Of a DNA stretch of 50,106 nucleotides, positions 41,828-50,106 are shown one piece after another. Each line of letters begins with the position of its first letter. Within the stretch, counting starts at the first letter, position 1. The position numbers and the translations under genes are program-made. A model generated the notes under the pieces. That model was not told the DNA's origin. It saw nothing but the letters and a program-made list of their open reading frames with translations, and did no database searches. This DNA comes from an uncultured Planctomycetota bacterium (GTDB taxonomy: Bacteria; Planctomycetota; Phycisphaerae; SM23-33). The stretch is from positions 1 through 50,106 of the forward strand of contig CAITIS010000155.1 in the NCBI GenBank assembly GCA_903892515.1. Reading direction: 5' to 3'.

Positions 41828-43184
41828 GTTGACCAGCCTTTCTGAACTCGATTCCGATGAAGACGCCTTGCCAGATCGTATGGCACATATAGGAAATAAG
41901 CATGGCCGCGGCTAACCCGATTGCGCCCCAACCTCTCGATAATAGCTGGTAGGCGCTGACCAGGAGCGCCACGGCCCAGAGCAGATTGAACAGCAATCCC
42001 CACCACATGCGTCCGCGGCTGAGAATTGCTTGTCCGACCACATCATTGGCGGCGCTCAAGACAGCCGACACCGCCAGCAGGGTCAGCACCGCTTGGTTCC
42101 CGCGAAAGCCCGCGCCGTACCATCCCATGATCCAGAACGATCCGAGAATTACTGTGCCAGCGGCGGTCGCAGCCACGCCCCCATTCAGTAACACATTGTA
42201 CCAAAATACCTTCCAGTGTCGGCGGTAGTCCTTGGCACCATGAAGCTGCGACAGTACGGGTAACAGGATAGAACTGACGGCGCCGGGGAGAAACAGGATC
42301 GCAGTTCGCCATTGGATGGCGGCGGCGTAGATGCCCTGCTGCTCCAGACCGTTACACCCACGAACCATCATCGCCGAACACGCCCAGGTCACGGGCGCCA
42401 GCAGCAGTCCGCAGAGGAACATAGGCAGGCCTACGTGCAGGATGCTGTGCCACTCCTTCAAACATCCCGGCGCATTGAGTGGCACCCCGGCTTTCTTGGC
42501 TTTATTCCGGAGCGTCAGGCGAAAAAGTTGCCAATTCACGGCCATCGCCACCGTCACTCCGGCCAAGCCCCCCTGAATGCCCCAGAAGTGCGCTCCGACC
42601 ACCATCAGAGGAACTGAGATAAGGCTCTGAAGGGCATTGAGAGCAGCCACGGCCTTAAAAGCCTCCAGCCCCCACAGCCCGCCCGACTGTGCCCCGTTGA
42701 CGGCCGTCAGTAGCAGGATTCCCGCCCCCATTCGCATGGCCGGGGTCAGTTGCGGGGCACCGAGCATTGCCTGGGCCAGCCACTGCGACGCCACGAGCAG
42801 CAACCCAGCCATTACCAGGGAACTGAGGCCGGAAAAAAGCATGGCCAGGCGGACAATTCTCCCCGCCCTTTCCGGGTCGCTCTGGCGGAACTCCGCCATC
42901 TGCTTGGTGATTGCTTGCCCCAGCCCCACGCCCGCGGCGCCAAACATCGTGATGGTGCCCAGCACGATGCTGAACTCGCCAAAGCCTTTGGTGTGGAGGA
43001 TGTGCGCCATCCAGATCGTTCCAGCCAAGGCGATAACACGGGACGCCATGGCCCCGGCAAAGGACCAAAACGCCCCATGCGCCAATCGAGCCCCCAGAGG
43101 CGATGCCACAATCCGCGCCACGCGGCGCTGGATGAAGGATGGCATAGCGTTCAACAGCCGCCTCTTGAGGCCGGCGTGCGTCAT
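41817..43184 (-). CDS. Polysaccharide flippase, Wzx/MATE-like
   Basis: A 455-residue membrane protein of the polysaccharide transport superfamily with about 12-14 helices. It is expected to flip undecaprenyl-linked repeat units across the cytoplasmic membrane. GAFWSFAGAMASRVIALAGTIWMAHILHTKGFGEFSIV is the usual N-terminal pair of helices. IYAAAIQWRTAILFLPGAVSSILLPVLSQL is the mid-protein signature. A second gene of this kind lies at 47567-48943. The ATG overlaps the wecB stop by four bases. Confidence 0.88.
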   Translation of the reverse strand: MTHAGLKRRLLNAMPSFIQRRVARIVASPLGARLAHGAFWSFAGAMASRVIALAGTIWMAHILHTKGFGEFSIVLGTITMFGAAGVGLGQAITKQMAEFRQSDPERAGRIVRLAMLFSGLSSLVMAGLLLVASQWLAQAMLGAPQLTPAMRMGAGILLLTAVNGAQSGGLWGLEAFKAVAALNALQSLISVPLMVVGAHFWGIQGGLAGVTVAMAVNWQLFRLTLRNKAKKAGVPLNAPGCLKEWHSILHVGLPMFLCGLLLAPVTWACSAMMVRGCNGLEQQGIYAAAIQWRTAILFLPGAVSSILLPVLSQLHGAKDYRRHWKVFWYNVLLNGGVAATAAGTVILGSFWIMGWYGAGFRGNQAVLTLLAVSAVLSAANDVVGQAILSRGRMWWGLLFNLLWAVALLVSAYQLLSRGWGAIGLAAAMLISYMCHTIWQGVFIGIEFRKAGQREP

Positions 43185-44305
43185 CTGGGGTCTCCGAGCA
43201 CCTTCTTGCAGACCTCAACGATCCGTTGGGCGGCATGGCCGTCGCCGTATGGGCTGCCGCCGGCGATGCGTCGCTGGGCAGGCTTGTCCAACAGTGACGA
43301 GACGGCCTCGACGATCCGATTGGTGTCAGTGCCGACCAACTTCGCAGCTCCGGATTCGACGGCCTCAGGACGCTCGGTTGTCTGGCGCATCACCAGAACT
43401 GGTTTGCCCAGAGCTGGAGCTTCCTCCTGGACTCCGCCTGAATCGGTCAAGATCACCGTTGCCCGTTCCATAAGCGCCACAAAGGGCAGGTACTCTTGGG
43501 GTTCGATCAGGTGGACGTTGGCAATCTTGCCCAGAGATCGGTAGACGGGTTCCCGAACGTTTGGGTTCATATGCACGGGGTAGACGAAAGATACCGCGGG
43601 ATACCGCTGGGCCAGCGTCGCAATGGCCCGGCAGATCGACTCAAAGCCTTCGCCAAAGCTTTCTCGCCGGTGGCCGGTAATCAGCACCATGGGCGTGTCA
43701 TTCTCCAGCAGTTCCGGAGGCAGCCCGGCGATGGCAGGCCGGGACCGGCGAATCTTCTCCACCGCCAGCAGCAGGGCATCGATCACGGTGTTGCCCGTGA
43801 CGTAGATCGAGTCGGAAGGAACCTGCTCACGGAGCAGGTTGTCGCGGCTCCATGCAGTGGGAGCGAAGTGGTAGTCGGCCACCCGCGTCGTCAGAACTCG
43901 GTTGATCTCCTCAGGAAACGGAGCCCACTTGTTCCACGTTCGCAGGCCGGCTTCCACGTGGCCCACCGGCACGCGCCGATAAAAGCCGCACAGGCTGGCA
44001 CAGAAGACGGTGGTGGTATCTCCTTGCACCAGGATCATGTCAGGCTGGTAGTCCGCCAAATACCCGTCAACGGCGGCGATGGCACGGCTGGTCAGCTCTC
44101 CTAGCGTCTGATTAGGGCGCATCAGGTCCAGGTCGACATCTGGAACAATCCCGAAGACCCGCAGCACCTGGTCGAGCATTTGCCGGTGCTGCGCGGTTAC
44201 GCAAACGTGGGCCTGCAGCGTCCCCTCCTCCCGCAGAGCGAGAATGATCGGGGCCAGCTTTACGGCTTCGGGCCTGGTGCCAAAGATGAAGGAAATCTTC
44301 TTCAT
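43181..44305 (-). CDS. wecB: UDP-N-acetylglucosamine 2-epimerase (non-hydrolysing)
   Basis: A 374-residue epimerase that converts UDP-GlcNAc to UDP-ManNAc. It begins MKKISFIFGTRPEAVKLAPII. The motifs GDTTTVFCASL, HVEAGLRTWNKWAPFPEEINR, TGHRRESFGEGFESI and TDSGGVQEEAPALGKPVLVMRQTTERPEAV are all present. An AGAGG site lies before ATG 44305; a TTG at 44317 also opens the frame. The UDP-sugar dehydrogenase starting at 49965 could oxidise UDP-ManNAc to UDP-ManNAcA, which would make the two partners. Confidence 0.94.
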   Translation of the reverse strand: MKKISFIFGTRPEAVKLAPIILALREEGTLQAHVCVTAQHRQMLDQVLRVFGIVPDVDLDLMRPNQTLGELTSRAIAAVDGYLADYQPDMILVQGDTTTVFCASLCGFYRRVPVGHVEAGLRTWNKWAPFPEEINRVLTTRVADYHFAPTAWSRDNLLREQVPSDSIYVTGNTVIDALLLAVEKIRRSRPAIAGLPPELLENDTPMVLITGHRRESFGEGFESICRAIATLAQRYPAVSFVYPVHMNPNVREPVYRSLGKIANVHLIEPQEYLPFVALMERATVILTDSGGVQEEAPALGKPVLVMRQTTERPEAVESGAAKLVGTDTNRIVEAVSSLLDKPAQRRIAGGSPYGDGHAAQRIVEVCKKVLGDPR

Positions 44306-44351
44306 GTTGCCTCTCAATTGCCCGCGGCGGCGAGATCACCGCAGCGAGTCG

Positions 44352-44405
44352 CTATTCCTGACTACGCCACCAATCGATCGTTCGGCATAGGCCTTCGCTG
44401 AAGCC
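44352..44405 (-). pseudogene. Relic of an NAD-dependent sugar-nucleotide epimerase C-terminus
   Basis: Within the wecB-methyltransferase gap (44306-44542) the minus strand encodes GFSEGLCRTIDWWRSQE and a TAG stop. This closely matches the last residues of the nearby GDP-fucose synthase ([19 protein letters not shown]). No start or other epimerase motif remains upstream, although the frame stays open for about 20 further codons. It is best read as the remnant of a deleted or recombined epimerase gene. Confidence 0.6.
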
Positions 44406-44542
44406 GCCCGCGACTCCCACGATCACCCAGGACGATGCGTTAAGCACCCGCCTGCGAGTATTCGTTGTCCTAGACTCCAAACTTGCTGATTCCCATCTAT
44501 TGCATAGCCTTTGCAGGCAAGCCTCGCGGTCGAAGCGATGGC

Positions 44543-45277
44543 CTACGTCTTCTTGCCGATCACCCAGCCAGAAGGCGACCAGACCCGCGGCGGAGCGAGC
44601 CCCAACAGCCTAAAGTACAAAGTGGTTAGTGCCTTGGCCACATGGAACGCCACGAGCCTGATGCGGTTGATCGTGTGGTATGGAACTGGACGTTCATCTT
44701 TGATCATGACGTCTTTGAACCCCACCTGCAGAAACAGGTTCCTGTAGACCGTCGAGTTGACGGCCCACTTGTGCGTGAAGTCGTTCGCCAGATCGTGCGA
44801 ACTCAGGATCGAGTCCACGAAGGGGGCTTTGACCAACAAGACGCCGCCAGGCCGCAGGGCCCGATGGCAGGCGCTGAGGAAATCGCACACCTCAGTCTTT
44901 TCGATATGCTCGATGAAATTCAGGCACGCGATCAGGCCGACGGTTCCATCCAGGCTGGCCACAACATCGCGGACATCGCCGAGTTCAGCGGGCAGGCCCA
45001 GGTTGCGGGCGATCTCCACCCGTCCCGGATCGACGTCGTATCCCCGGACGTTGGTATAGCCGGCATGCGTCGCAAACCAGAGAAAGACGCCGTGGCCGCA
45101 AGGGATGTCCAGCACCAACGCGTCGCGATCCTGCGGCATGAGCCCCTTGAGAAACCGAGCGTACCAGCGTGCTTTGTGGCTGAAGAGCCGTTCAAACGCG
45201 GCCAGCGGAGTCTGTGCCAGCACGCTGCTTTGCAGCGAGTAATGCGCCAGATCATCCTTCTGCAGTTCCGATTTCAT
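44543..45277 (-). CDS. Class I SAM-dependent methyltransferase
   Basis: A 244-residue Rossmann-fold methyltransferase. ALVLDIPCGHGVFLWFATHAGYTNVRGYDVDPGRVEIARNLG gives motif I and the acidic end of strand 2. GLIACLNFIEHIEKTEVCDFLSACHRALRPGGVLLVKAP gives motif III and the post-motif. It is probably a sugar O-methyltransferase or a chain-end methyltransferase of the glycan; the target is unknown. It lies 47 bases downstream of fcl. Confidence 0.85.
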   Translation of the reverse strand: MKSELQKDDLAHYSLQSSVLAQTPLAAFERLFSHKARWYARFLKGLMPQDRDALVLDIPCGHGVFLWFATHAGYTNVRGYDVDPGRVEIARNLGLPAELGDVRDVVASLDGTVGLIACLNFIEHIEKTEVCDFLSACHRALRPGGVLLVKAPFVDSILSSHDLANDFTHKWAVNSTVYRNLFLQVGFKDVMIKDERPVPYHTINRIRLVAFHVAKALTTLYFRLLGLAPPRVWSPSGWVIGKKT

Positions 45278-45324
45278 GCTTTGACACTTGCTGAATCACA
45301 TGTCGCGGACTCGAAACGCTGCGG

Positions 45325-46269
45325 CTACTGCCGTCCCGAGGCGCGCCACCAATCGATTGTTCGCCGCAAGCCTTCATCGAAACCGACTTCGGCCCGGAAG
45401 CCAAAGCGATCCCAGGCGCGCGTTGTGTCCAGGCTGCGGCGGGGCTGGCCATCGGGCTTGCTGGTGTTCCACGTCAACTGGCCTGTGTAACCAACCATTT
45501 CCTTGATCTTGGTGGCCAGGTCGCGAATCGTGATCTCGAAGCCCGCCCCCAGGTTCACAGGCTCGGCGTCGTCATACTTCTGGGTCGCCAGCACGACGCC
45601 GCGGGCGCAATCTTCCACGTACAAAAACTCCCGGCTGGCCTGGCCGGTGCCCCAGATTTCCACCTCGGCATCTCCCTGGCGTTGCGCCTGGACGAATTTG
45701 CGGATCAAGGCCGGAATCACGTGGCTGGAACGCGGGTCGAAGTTATCGCCCGGCCCGTACAGGTTCACCGGCAGCAGGTACACTCCGTTCAGGCCGTATT
45801 GCTGCCGATACGCTTGAAGCATGACCAGCAGCGCCTTCTTGGCCAGGCCATACGGCGCATTCGTCTCTTCGGGATAGCCGTTCCAGAGGTCCTCTTCCTT
45901 GAAGGGGACCGGGGTGAATTTGGGATAGGCGCAGATCGTGCCGATCTGGATGAACTTCTTGAGCCCGACCCGCCGGGCGTGTTCGATCAGGTGCAGGCCC
46001 ATGGCCATGTTGGCGTAGAAGAATCGGCCCGGATTCTCCCGATTTGCCCCGATGCCGCCCACTTCGGCCGCCAGATGAATGACCACGCTGGGCTTCATCT
46101 GCTGGTACATTCGCTGCACATGTGCTTCCTGGGTGAGGTCATACTCTTCGATACGCGGAACCAGGATGTTTTCTTCGGCCGCCCCGGCGCGGCGAAGTTG
46201 GGCCTGGATGTTCCGGCCCAGAAAGCCCGCGCCGCCGGTTACCACGATCTTCTCCGAGGCCAGATCCAT
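45325..46269 (-). CDS. fcl: GDP-L-fucose synthase
   Basis: A 314-residue SDR enzyme that epimerises and reduces GDP-4-keto-6-deoxymannose to GDP-L-fucose. The NADP site is GGAGFLG (residues 12-18). [20 protein letters not shown] is characteristic of GMER/Fcl. The catalytic Tyr140-x3-Lys144 lies in [24 protein letters not shown] and the C-terminal [12 protein letters not shown] complete the match. gmd lies directly upstream, so the two steps from GDP-mannose to GDP-fucose are adjacent. Confidence 0.95.
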   Translation of the reverse strand: MDLASEKIVVTGGAGFLGRNIQAQLRRAGAAEENILVPRIEEYDLTQEAHVQRMYQQMKPSVVIHLAAEVGGIGANRENPGRFFYANMAMGLHLIEHARRVGLKKFIQIGTICAYPKFTPVPFKEEDLWNGYPEETNAPYGLAKKALLVMLQAYRQQYGLNGVYLLPVNLYGPGDNFDPRSSHVIPALIRKFVQAQRQGDAEVEIWGTGQASREFLYVEDCARGVVLATQKYDDAEPVNLGAGFEITIRDLATKIKEMVGYTGQLTWNTSKPDGQPRRSLDTTRAWDRFGFRAEVGFDEGLRRTIDWWRASGRQ

Positions 46270-46319
46270 GTCATGCTCCTGCGAATGTTGGGCGGCGACG
46301 GTTGAAGGCCGCCGTAAAA

Positions 46320-46423
46320 GGGCTAAGCGGTCCTACCTAAGTCTTTGGCGGTGGCACGGCCTTTCAGGCTGTGCCGAACAGGCTGAAAGCCTGTTCTACC
46401 ACCCAGAACTTACATAAGTCCGC

Positions 46424-46430
<7 letters not shown>
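46320..46430. repeat. Palindromic element between gmd and fcl
   Basis: The outer arms GCTAAGCGG (46321-46329) and its complement CCGCTTAGC (46420-46428) enclose two hairpins: GGCACGGCCTTTCAGGCTGTGCC near 46354-46376 and AACAGGCTGAAAGCCTGTT near 46378-46396. The right arm overlaps the gmd stop codon. The GGTGGCAC...GGCTGTG core is shared with 13119, 48993 and 49200. Confidence 0.65.
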
Positions 46431-47440
<1,010 letters not shown>

Positions 47441-47474
47441 TTTTCGCGTTCCTAGCAGAAGAATGGAGTTCAGT

Positions 47475-47504
47475 ATAATACTGGGCTATCGGCTGGAAGT
47501 TCAA
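47475..47504 (-). promoter_or_regulatory. Candidate sigma-70-type promoter for gmd
   Basis: Read on the minus strand, TTGAAC (47499-47504) and TATTAT (47475-47480) are separated by 18 bases. The -10 ends 34 bases before the gmd ATG. The gap between the flippase stop and gmd (126 bases) is among the few in this part of the cluster large enough for an internal promoter. Confidence 0.5.
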
Positions 47505-47566
47505 GCCGGTTCAGGAATTGGTTCAGAAATCGCCAGGCGGCCGACGTTTGCCCGGCCGGGGCGCCC

Positions 47567-48943
47567 TCATGATCGCTCCTGGCTATGCCAGGGTCGTCGC
47601 CGGATCGCGCGAGAGGCGATGAAACCGTACAGAACCGTCGCCACCAGCATGGCTGCGGCCAGGCCTGCGGCGAAGGCCATCACGCCGTAGCGGGGCAGGC
47701 CGATGAGCGTGACGGCCGCCAGAGTGCCCGCCCAGGCCAGCGCCACCAGTGCGTTGGACCAGATTCGCCCCAGGCTGGTGGTTACCTGCAGCAGCACGTC
47801 GCGCAATGCTTGGAAGACGCCCGCCGCCAGCAGCACCACCATCACCGGCCAATCGGCGGAAAAGCCCGGCCCGTAGAAGCTCAATATCCACGGGCTGAGA
47901 ATCATCAGCGGAATGGCCGCCAGCGCCGCCAGTGATGCGTTCAGGACCACGTTCACCCATACCGCTCGGACGTACTCATCGCCGTGACCATGGCCGCGGA
48001 GTCGCGACAGGATCGGCAGGGCGATGCGGCGGAGCGAGTCGGGCACGAACAGCAGGATGTCGCGCCATTGGGCCGAGGCGTTGTAGCCGCCCAGTGAGGC
48101 AAAGCCGCCGGGGATGCGTCCCACGGCCGATTGGCTCAGGAGCATCGCCAGCACGCCCACTCCGTCGCCCAGCAGGAAGGGCAGGGCAAAGCTCTTGAGC
48201 ACACTCCGCTCCTGCCAGATGCCGCCCAGGCCCAGCGGCACGCCGAGGCGGCGGCAATTGCGCCGAACCCGCCAGAGCCCCAGCACCATGGCCAGAAACC
48301 AGCTTGCGCCGATGGCCAACACCGCCCCGTTGAGGCCCATGGCCTTGGTCAGCGGATACGCCGATACCAGCAGCAGTACGCCCTGAGCCAGATTGTTGCC
48401 CGCCAGGCCGGCGAAGTCTTCAAACCCTGCCAAGGCCGCCTGCGCCACTTGGCACAAGGCCATCGAGAATAGCAGCAGGCACCCGACCAGCAGCGTGCTG
48501 TGCAACGCCGGCGTGTTCAGGATGTCGCGGGCCACGACCCCTGAAAGCGCCGCTCCGCAGGCCGTCGCGACCGAGACCGTGACTCCAGCCGTAAGTAAGC
48601 ACAGGCAGAGGATTCGCCCAGCGCGGGCCGGGTCAATCGAACGGTACGAGGCCACATGGTGCGTCACGGTCATGCCCAGCCCGGCGATGCCCAGCAGGGC
48701 GAAGGTGTTGACGGCCGCCTGCACGAGGCTCCACTGGCCGTAGACGGTCTTGCCCAGCAGCCTGGCCATTATGACGTACGTGGCCAGCACCAGTCCGCGG
48801 GAGCAGGCCGAGCCCGCCATGGTCCAGAACGCCCCCACGGCCAGGCCGCGGCGCAGACTGTGCTCAGGCAAGCGGCGATCAAAGGCCTGTTGGAGCCTCT
48901 GGCCACGACTCTTGCTCGGCGGCTGGTTTTCGTTCGTGGTCAA
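47567..48943 (-). CDS. Second polysaccharide flippase, Wzx/MATE-like, TTG start
   Basis: A 458-residue membrane protein of the same superfamily as the gene at 41817-43184. GAFWTMAGSACSRGLVLATYVIMARLLGKTVYGQWSLVQ is the N-terminal helix pair. YNASAQWRDILLFVPDSLRRIALPILSRL is the conserved central block. The frame extends to 49165, but the extra residues derive from repeat-rich DNA. TTG 48943 has GGAG five bases before it and gives a basic N-terminus (TTNENQPPSKSRGQRL). It is the first gene of the minus-strand cluster. Confidence 0.86.
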   Translation of the reverse strand: MTTNENQPPSKSRGQRLQQAFDRRLPEHSLRRGLAVGAFWTMAGSACSRGLVLATYVIMARLLGKTVYGQWSLVQAAVNTFALLGIAGLGMTVTHHVASYRSIDPARAGRILCLCLLTAGVTVSVATACGAALSGVVARDILNTPALHSTLLVGCLLLFSMALCQVAQAALAGFEDFAGLAGNNLAQGVLLLVSAYPLTKAMGLNGAVLAIGASWFLAMVLGLWRVRRNCRRLGVPLGLGGIWQERSVLKSFALPFLLGDGVGVLAMLLSQSAVGRIPGGFASLGGYNASAQWRDILLFVPDSLRRIALPILSRLRGHGHGDEYVRAVWVNVVLNASLAALAAIPLMILSPWILSFYGPGFSADWPVMVVLLAAGVFQALRDVLLQVTTSLGRIWSNALVALAWAGTLAAVTLIGLPRYGVMAFAAGLAAAMLVATVLYGFIASRAIRRRPWHSQERS

Positions 48944-49278
48944 TGATTCTCCAAGTGGCTGCCCGGAACCGGTCTCATAACCGGTTTGACCCGTGGCACA
49001 GCCGCCCTCGGCTGTGGCTTTTGCGGCCAGATCGATGTCTTCTCGCGCGGTTTTGCGCCCGAGGGCGGCGTACCACGGTTGTGAAACCAGTTCTAGGAAG
49101 ACAGTCGGCTCAGTAGCTCTCGGCCATGGTTCCGCCGCTCGTCCCGTCCGCAGAACCCTTCGCAACGGCGCGAAGGAACCTGCGGACCCTACCGGTCGCG
49201 TGGCACAGCCGCCCTCGGCTGTGAGTCGTTCAACGGGCCATAGCCTCGCCAGCGCCGATATTGTAGAATCAGCCGCCT
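48944..49278. repeat. Repeat-rich divergent gap with two copies of a CAGCCG...CGGCTG palindrome
   Basis: CACAGCCGCCCTCGGCTGTG, preceded by GTGG, occurs in direct orientation at 48993-49016 and 49200-49223. An AACCGGTCTCATAACCGGTT hairpin lies near 48967-48986, and a CCTTCGCAACGGCGCGAAGG hairpin near 49158-49177. This 335-base gap separates the flippase from the YdcF-like gene and must hold promoters in both directions; none was resolved. No gene is supported here. Confidence 0.6.
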
Positions 49279-49950
49279 ATGATGGGAACCGACTTGACCG
49301 ACCAGAGCAAGCAAAACGAAGTGCCGCCGGCGACTGCGCCCGCCAAACGCAGGGGGCTCACTTGCCGTCTTGGCAACCTGGCGCGGTGGCTTTGCACGGC
49401 CTTGGTGCTGGCGGTCCTGCTGCTCATCAGTCCGCTGGGCGCGGGCTATGGAAATTCGCTGATCCATGTCGATCCGCTCGTCAAGGCTGACTACATAGTC
49501 ATGCTGGGCGGTGGGCTGGAACGGGATGTGGAAGCGGCCAGGCTCTACCAGGAAGGCTGGGCCCCCAAGATCATCATCAGCATCGGCGGCAGGGACGTCG
49601 ACAACAGCGAAGAGGTGCTCAAGAGCTTTGGCGTCCCGCCCGGTGACATCATCGTCGACGAACAGCCGCGGCGCACCGCCGATCATCCTCGGACCGTCGC
49701 GGCACTGCCGGGCGTAAACCCTGCCAGCCAGCGGTTCCTGATTGTAACCTCGCCGTATCACACCTCGCGGTCGCAGGCCGTGTTCCTCAAGGCTGGCTAC
49801 AAGAACATCGTGATGCGCAGCCCACGCTGGCGGGCCGGCGGCGATGTGTGCCGGCCAGGCAACGATGTCTGGGGCCGGCTCAAGGAATTGCCCGAAAAGA
49901 CGTATGAAATGCTGGCCTGGGGCTTGTACAAACTTCACGGCTGGGTTTAA
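49279..49950 (+). CDS. YdcF/SanA-like DUF218 protein
   Basis: A 223-residue protein. One membrane anchor (WLCTALVLAVLLLISPLGAGY, about residues 35-55) precedes the DUF218 fold. ADYIVMLGGGLERDVEAARLYQEGWAPKIIIS, SEEVLKSFGVPPGDIIVDEQPRRTADHPRT and LIVTSPYHTSRSQAVF follow. Relatives act at or near the envelope and have been linked to cyclic-enterobacterial antigen and vancomycin tolerance, but their chemistry is uncertain. It heads the plus-strand transcript that continues into the dehydrogenase gene 14 bases later. Confidence 0.83.
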   Translation: MMGTDLTDQSKQNEVPPATAPAKRRGLTCRLGNLARWLCTALVLAVLLLISPLGAGYGNSLIHVDPLVKADYIVMLGGGLERDVEAARLYQEGWAPKIIISIGGRDVDNSEEVLKSFGVPPGDIIVDEQPRRTADHPRTVAALPGVNPASQRFLIVTSPYHTSRSQAVFLKAGYKNIVMRSPRWRAGGDVCRPGNDVWGRLKELPEKTYEMLAWGLYKLHGWV

Positions 49951-49964
49951 GCGAAAGGAAACGC

Positions 49965-50106
49965 GTGCATTCAGACTTGATGCGGAAGATTGGATCTGGC
50001 AAGGCCATTGTGGGCGTGGTTGGCTTGGGGTACGTGGGCTTGCCGCTGGTGCAGGAGTTTGCCCGCGCCGGCTGCCAGGTGATCGGCTTTGACGTTGACG
50101 CCGGCA
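49965..50106 (+). CDS. UDP-sugar dehydrogenase, N-terminal part (runs off the window)
   Basis: Only 47 codons are present. From GTG 49965, with AAGGAA six bases upstream, the product contains IVGVVGLGYVGLPLVQEFARAG and VIGFDVDAG. This is the NAD-binding loop of the UDP-glucose/UDP-ManNAc dehydrogenase family; the GYVGLP form is typical of UDP-N-acetyl-hexosamine dehydrogenases (WecC/WbpA/TviB-like). With wecB in the same locus, UDP-ManNAc is a plausible substrate, but the catalytic domain is not visible. Confidence 0.85.
   Translation, partial: MHSDLMRKIGSGKAIVGVVGLGYVGLPLVQEFARAGCQVIGFDVDAG

Noticed and set aside
48944..49165. N-terminal extension of the second flippase to 49165
   Set aside because: The added residues come from the repeat-rich gap and do not resemble the family. 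The TTG at 48943 has a proper ribosome site and yields the normal length.

Overview
The window is GC-rich, densely coding bacterial DNA, probably from a member of the Planctomycetota, most likely Phycisphaerae. This is an inference from gene content and from the many planctomycete-style intergenic palindromes. No rRNA, tRNA or CRISPR array was recognised, so the placement is not firm.

Positions 1-24600 are mostly housekeeping. A split ATP synthase segment comes first: atpD, a nitroreductase, then a short atpC. A nickel module follows, with nikR convergent to a NikMN-type uptake gene whose promoter carries a clear NikR palindrome. Next are a REP-associated tyrosine transposase (RAYT) framed by its own inverted repeats, a YggS-type PLP-homeostasis gene, and the rod-shape elongation operon mreC-mreD-mrdA-rodA. 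Further on are hflX, a DUF4432 epimerase-like gene, a nucleoside phosphorylase, a uvrC lacking the usual C-terminal helix-hairpin-helix domain, a uronate isomerase-like gene, a small fdx-iscX iron-sulfur operon and a secreted TPR protein.

Positions 24750-50106 form an extracellular or O-antigen polysaccharide locus. Its plus-strand arm (26 kb) makes an amino sugar: membrane 4,6-dehydratase, DegT aminotransferase and GNAT acetyltransferase. The long minus-strand arm (49 to 28.5 kb) reads in transcription order: flippase, gmd, fcl, methyltransferase, wecB, second flippase, two GT4 glycosyltransferases, a polymerase/ligase, a CgeB-type glycosyltransferase, a GT2, two GT4, a hexapeptide acyltransferase and three more GT4. 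Several genes overlap by 4 or 11 bases, indicating polycistronic transcription. A candidate promoter precedes gmd. A YdcF/SanA-type gene and the start of a UDP-sugar dehydrogenase gene leave the window on the plus strand.

The most unusual layer is non-coding. Nearly every intergenic gap holds palindromic or self-complementary repeats of several families. These include paired palindromes at convergent gene ends, a candidate 290-bp MITE packed with hairpins, degenerate A+T-richer inverted repeats, and one hairpin apparently inserted in frame into a hydrolase gene.
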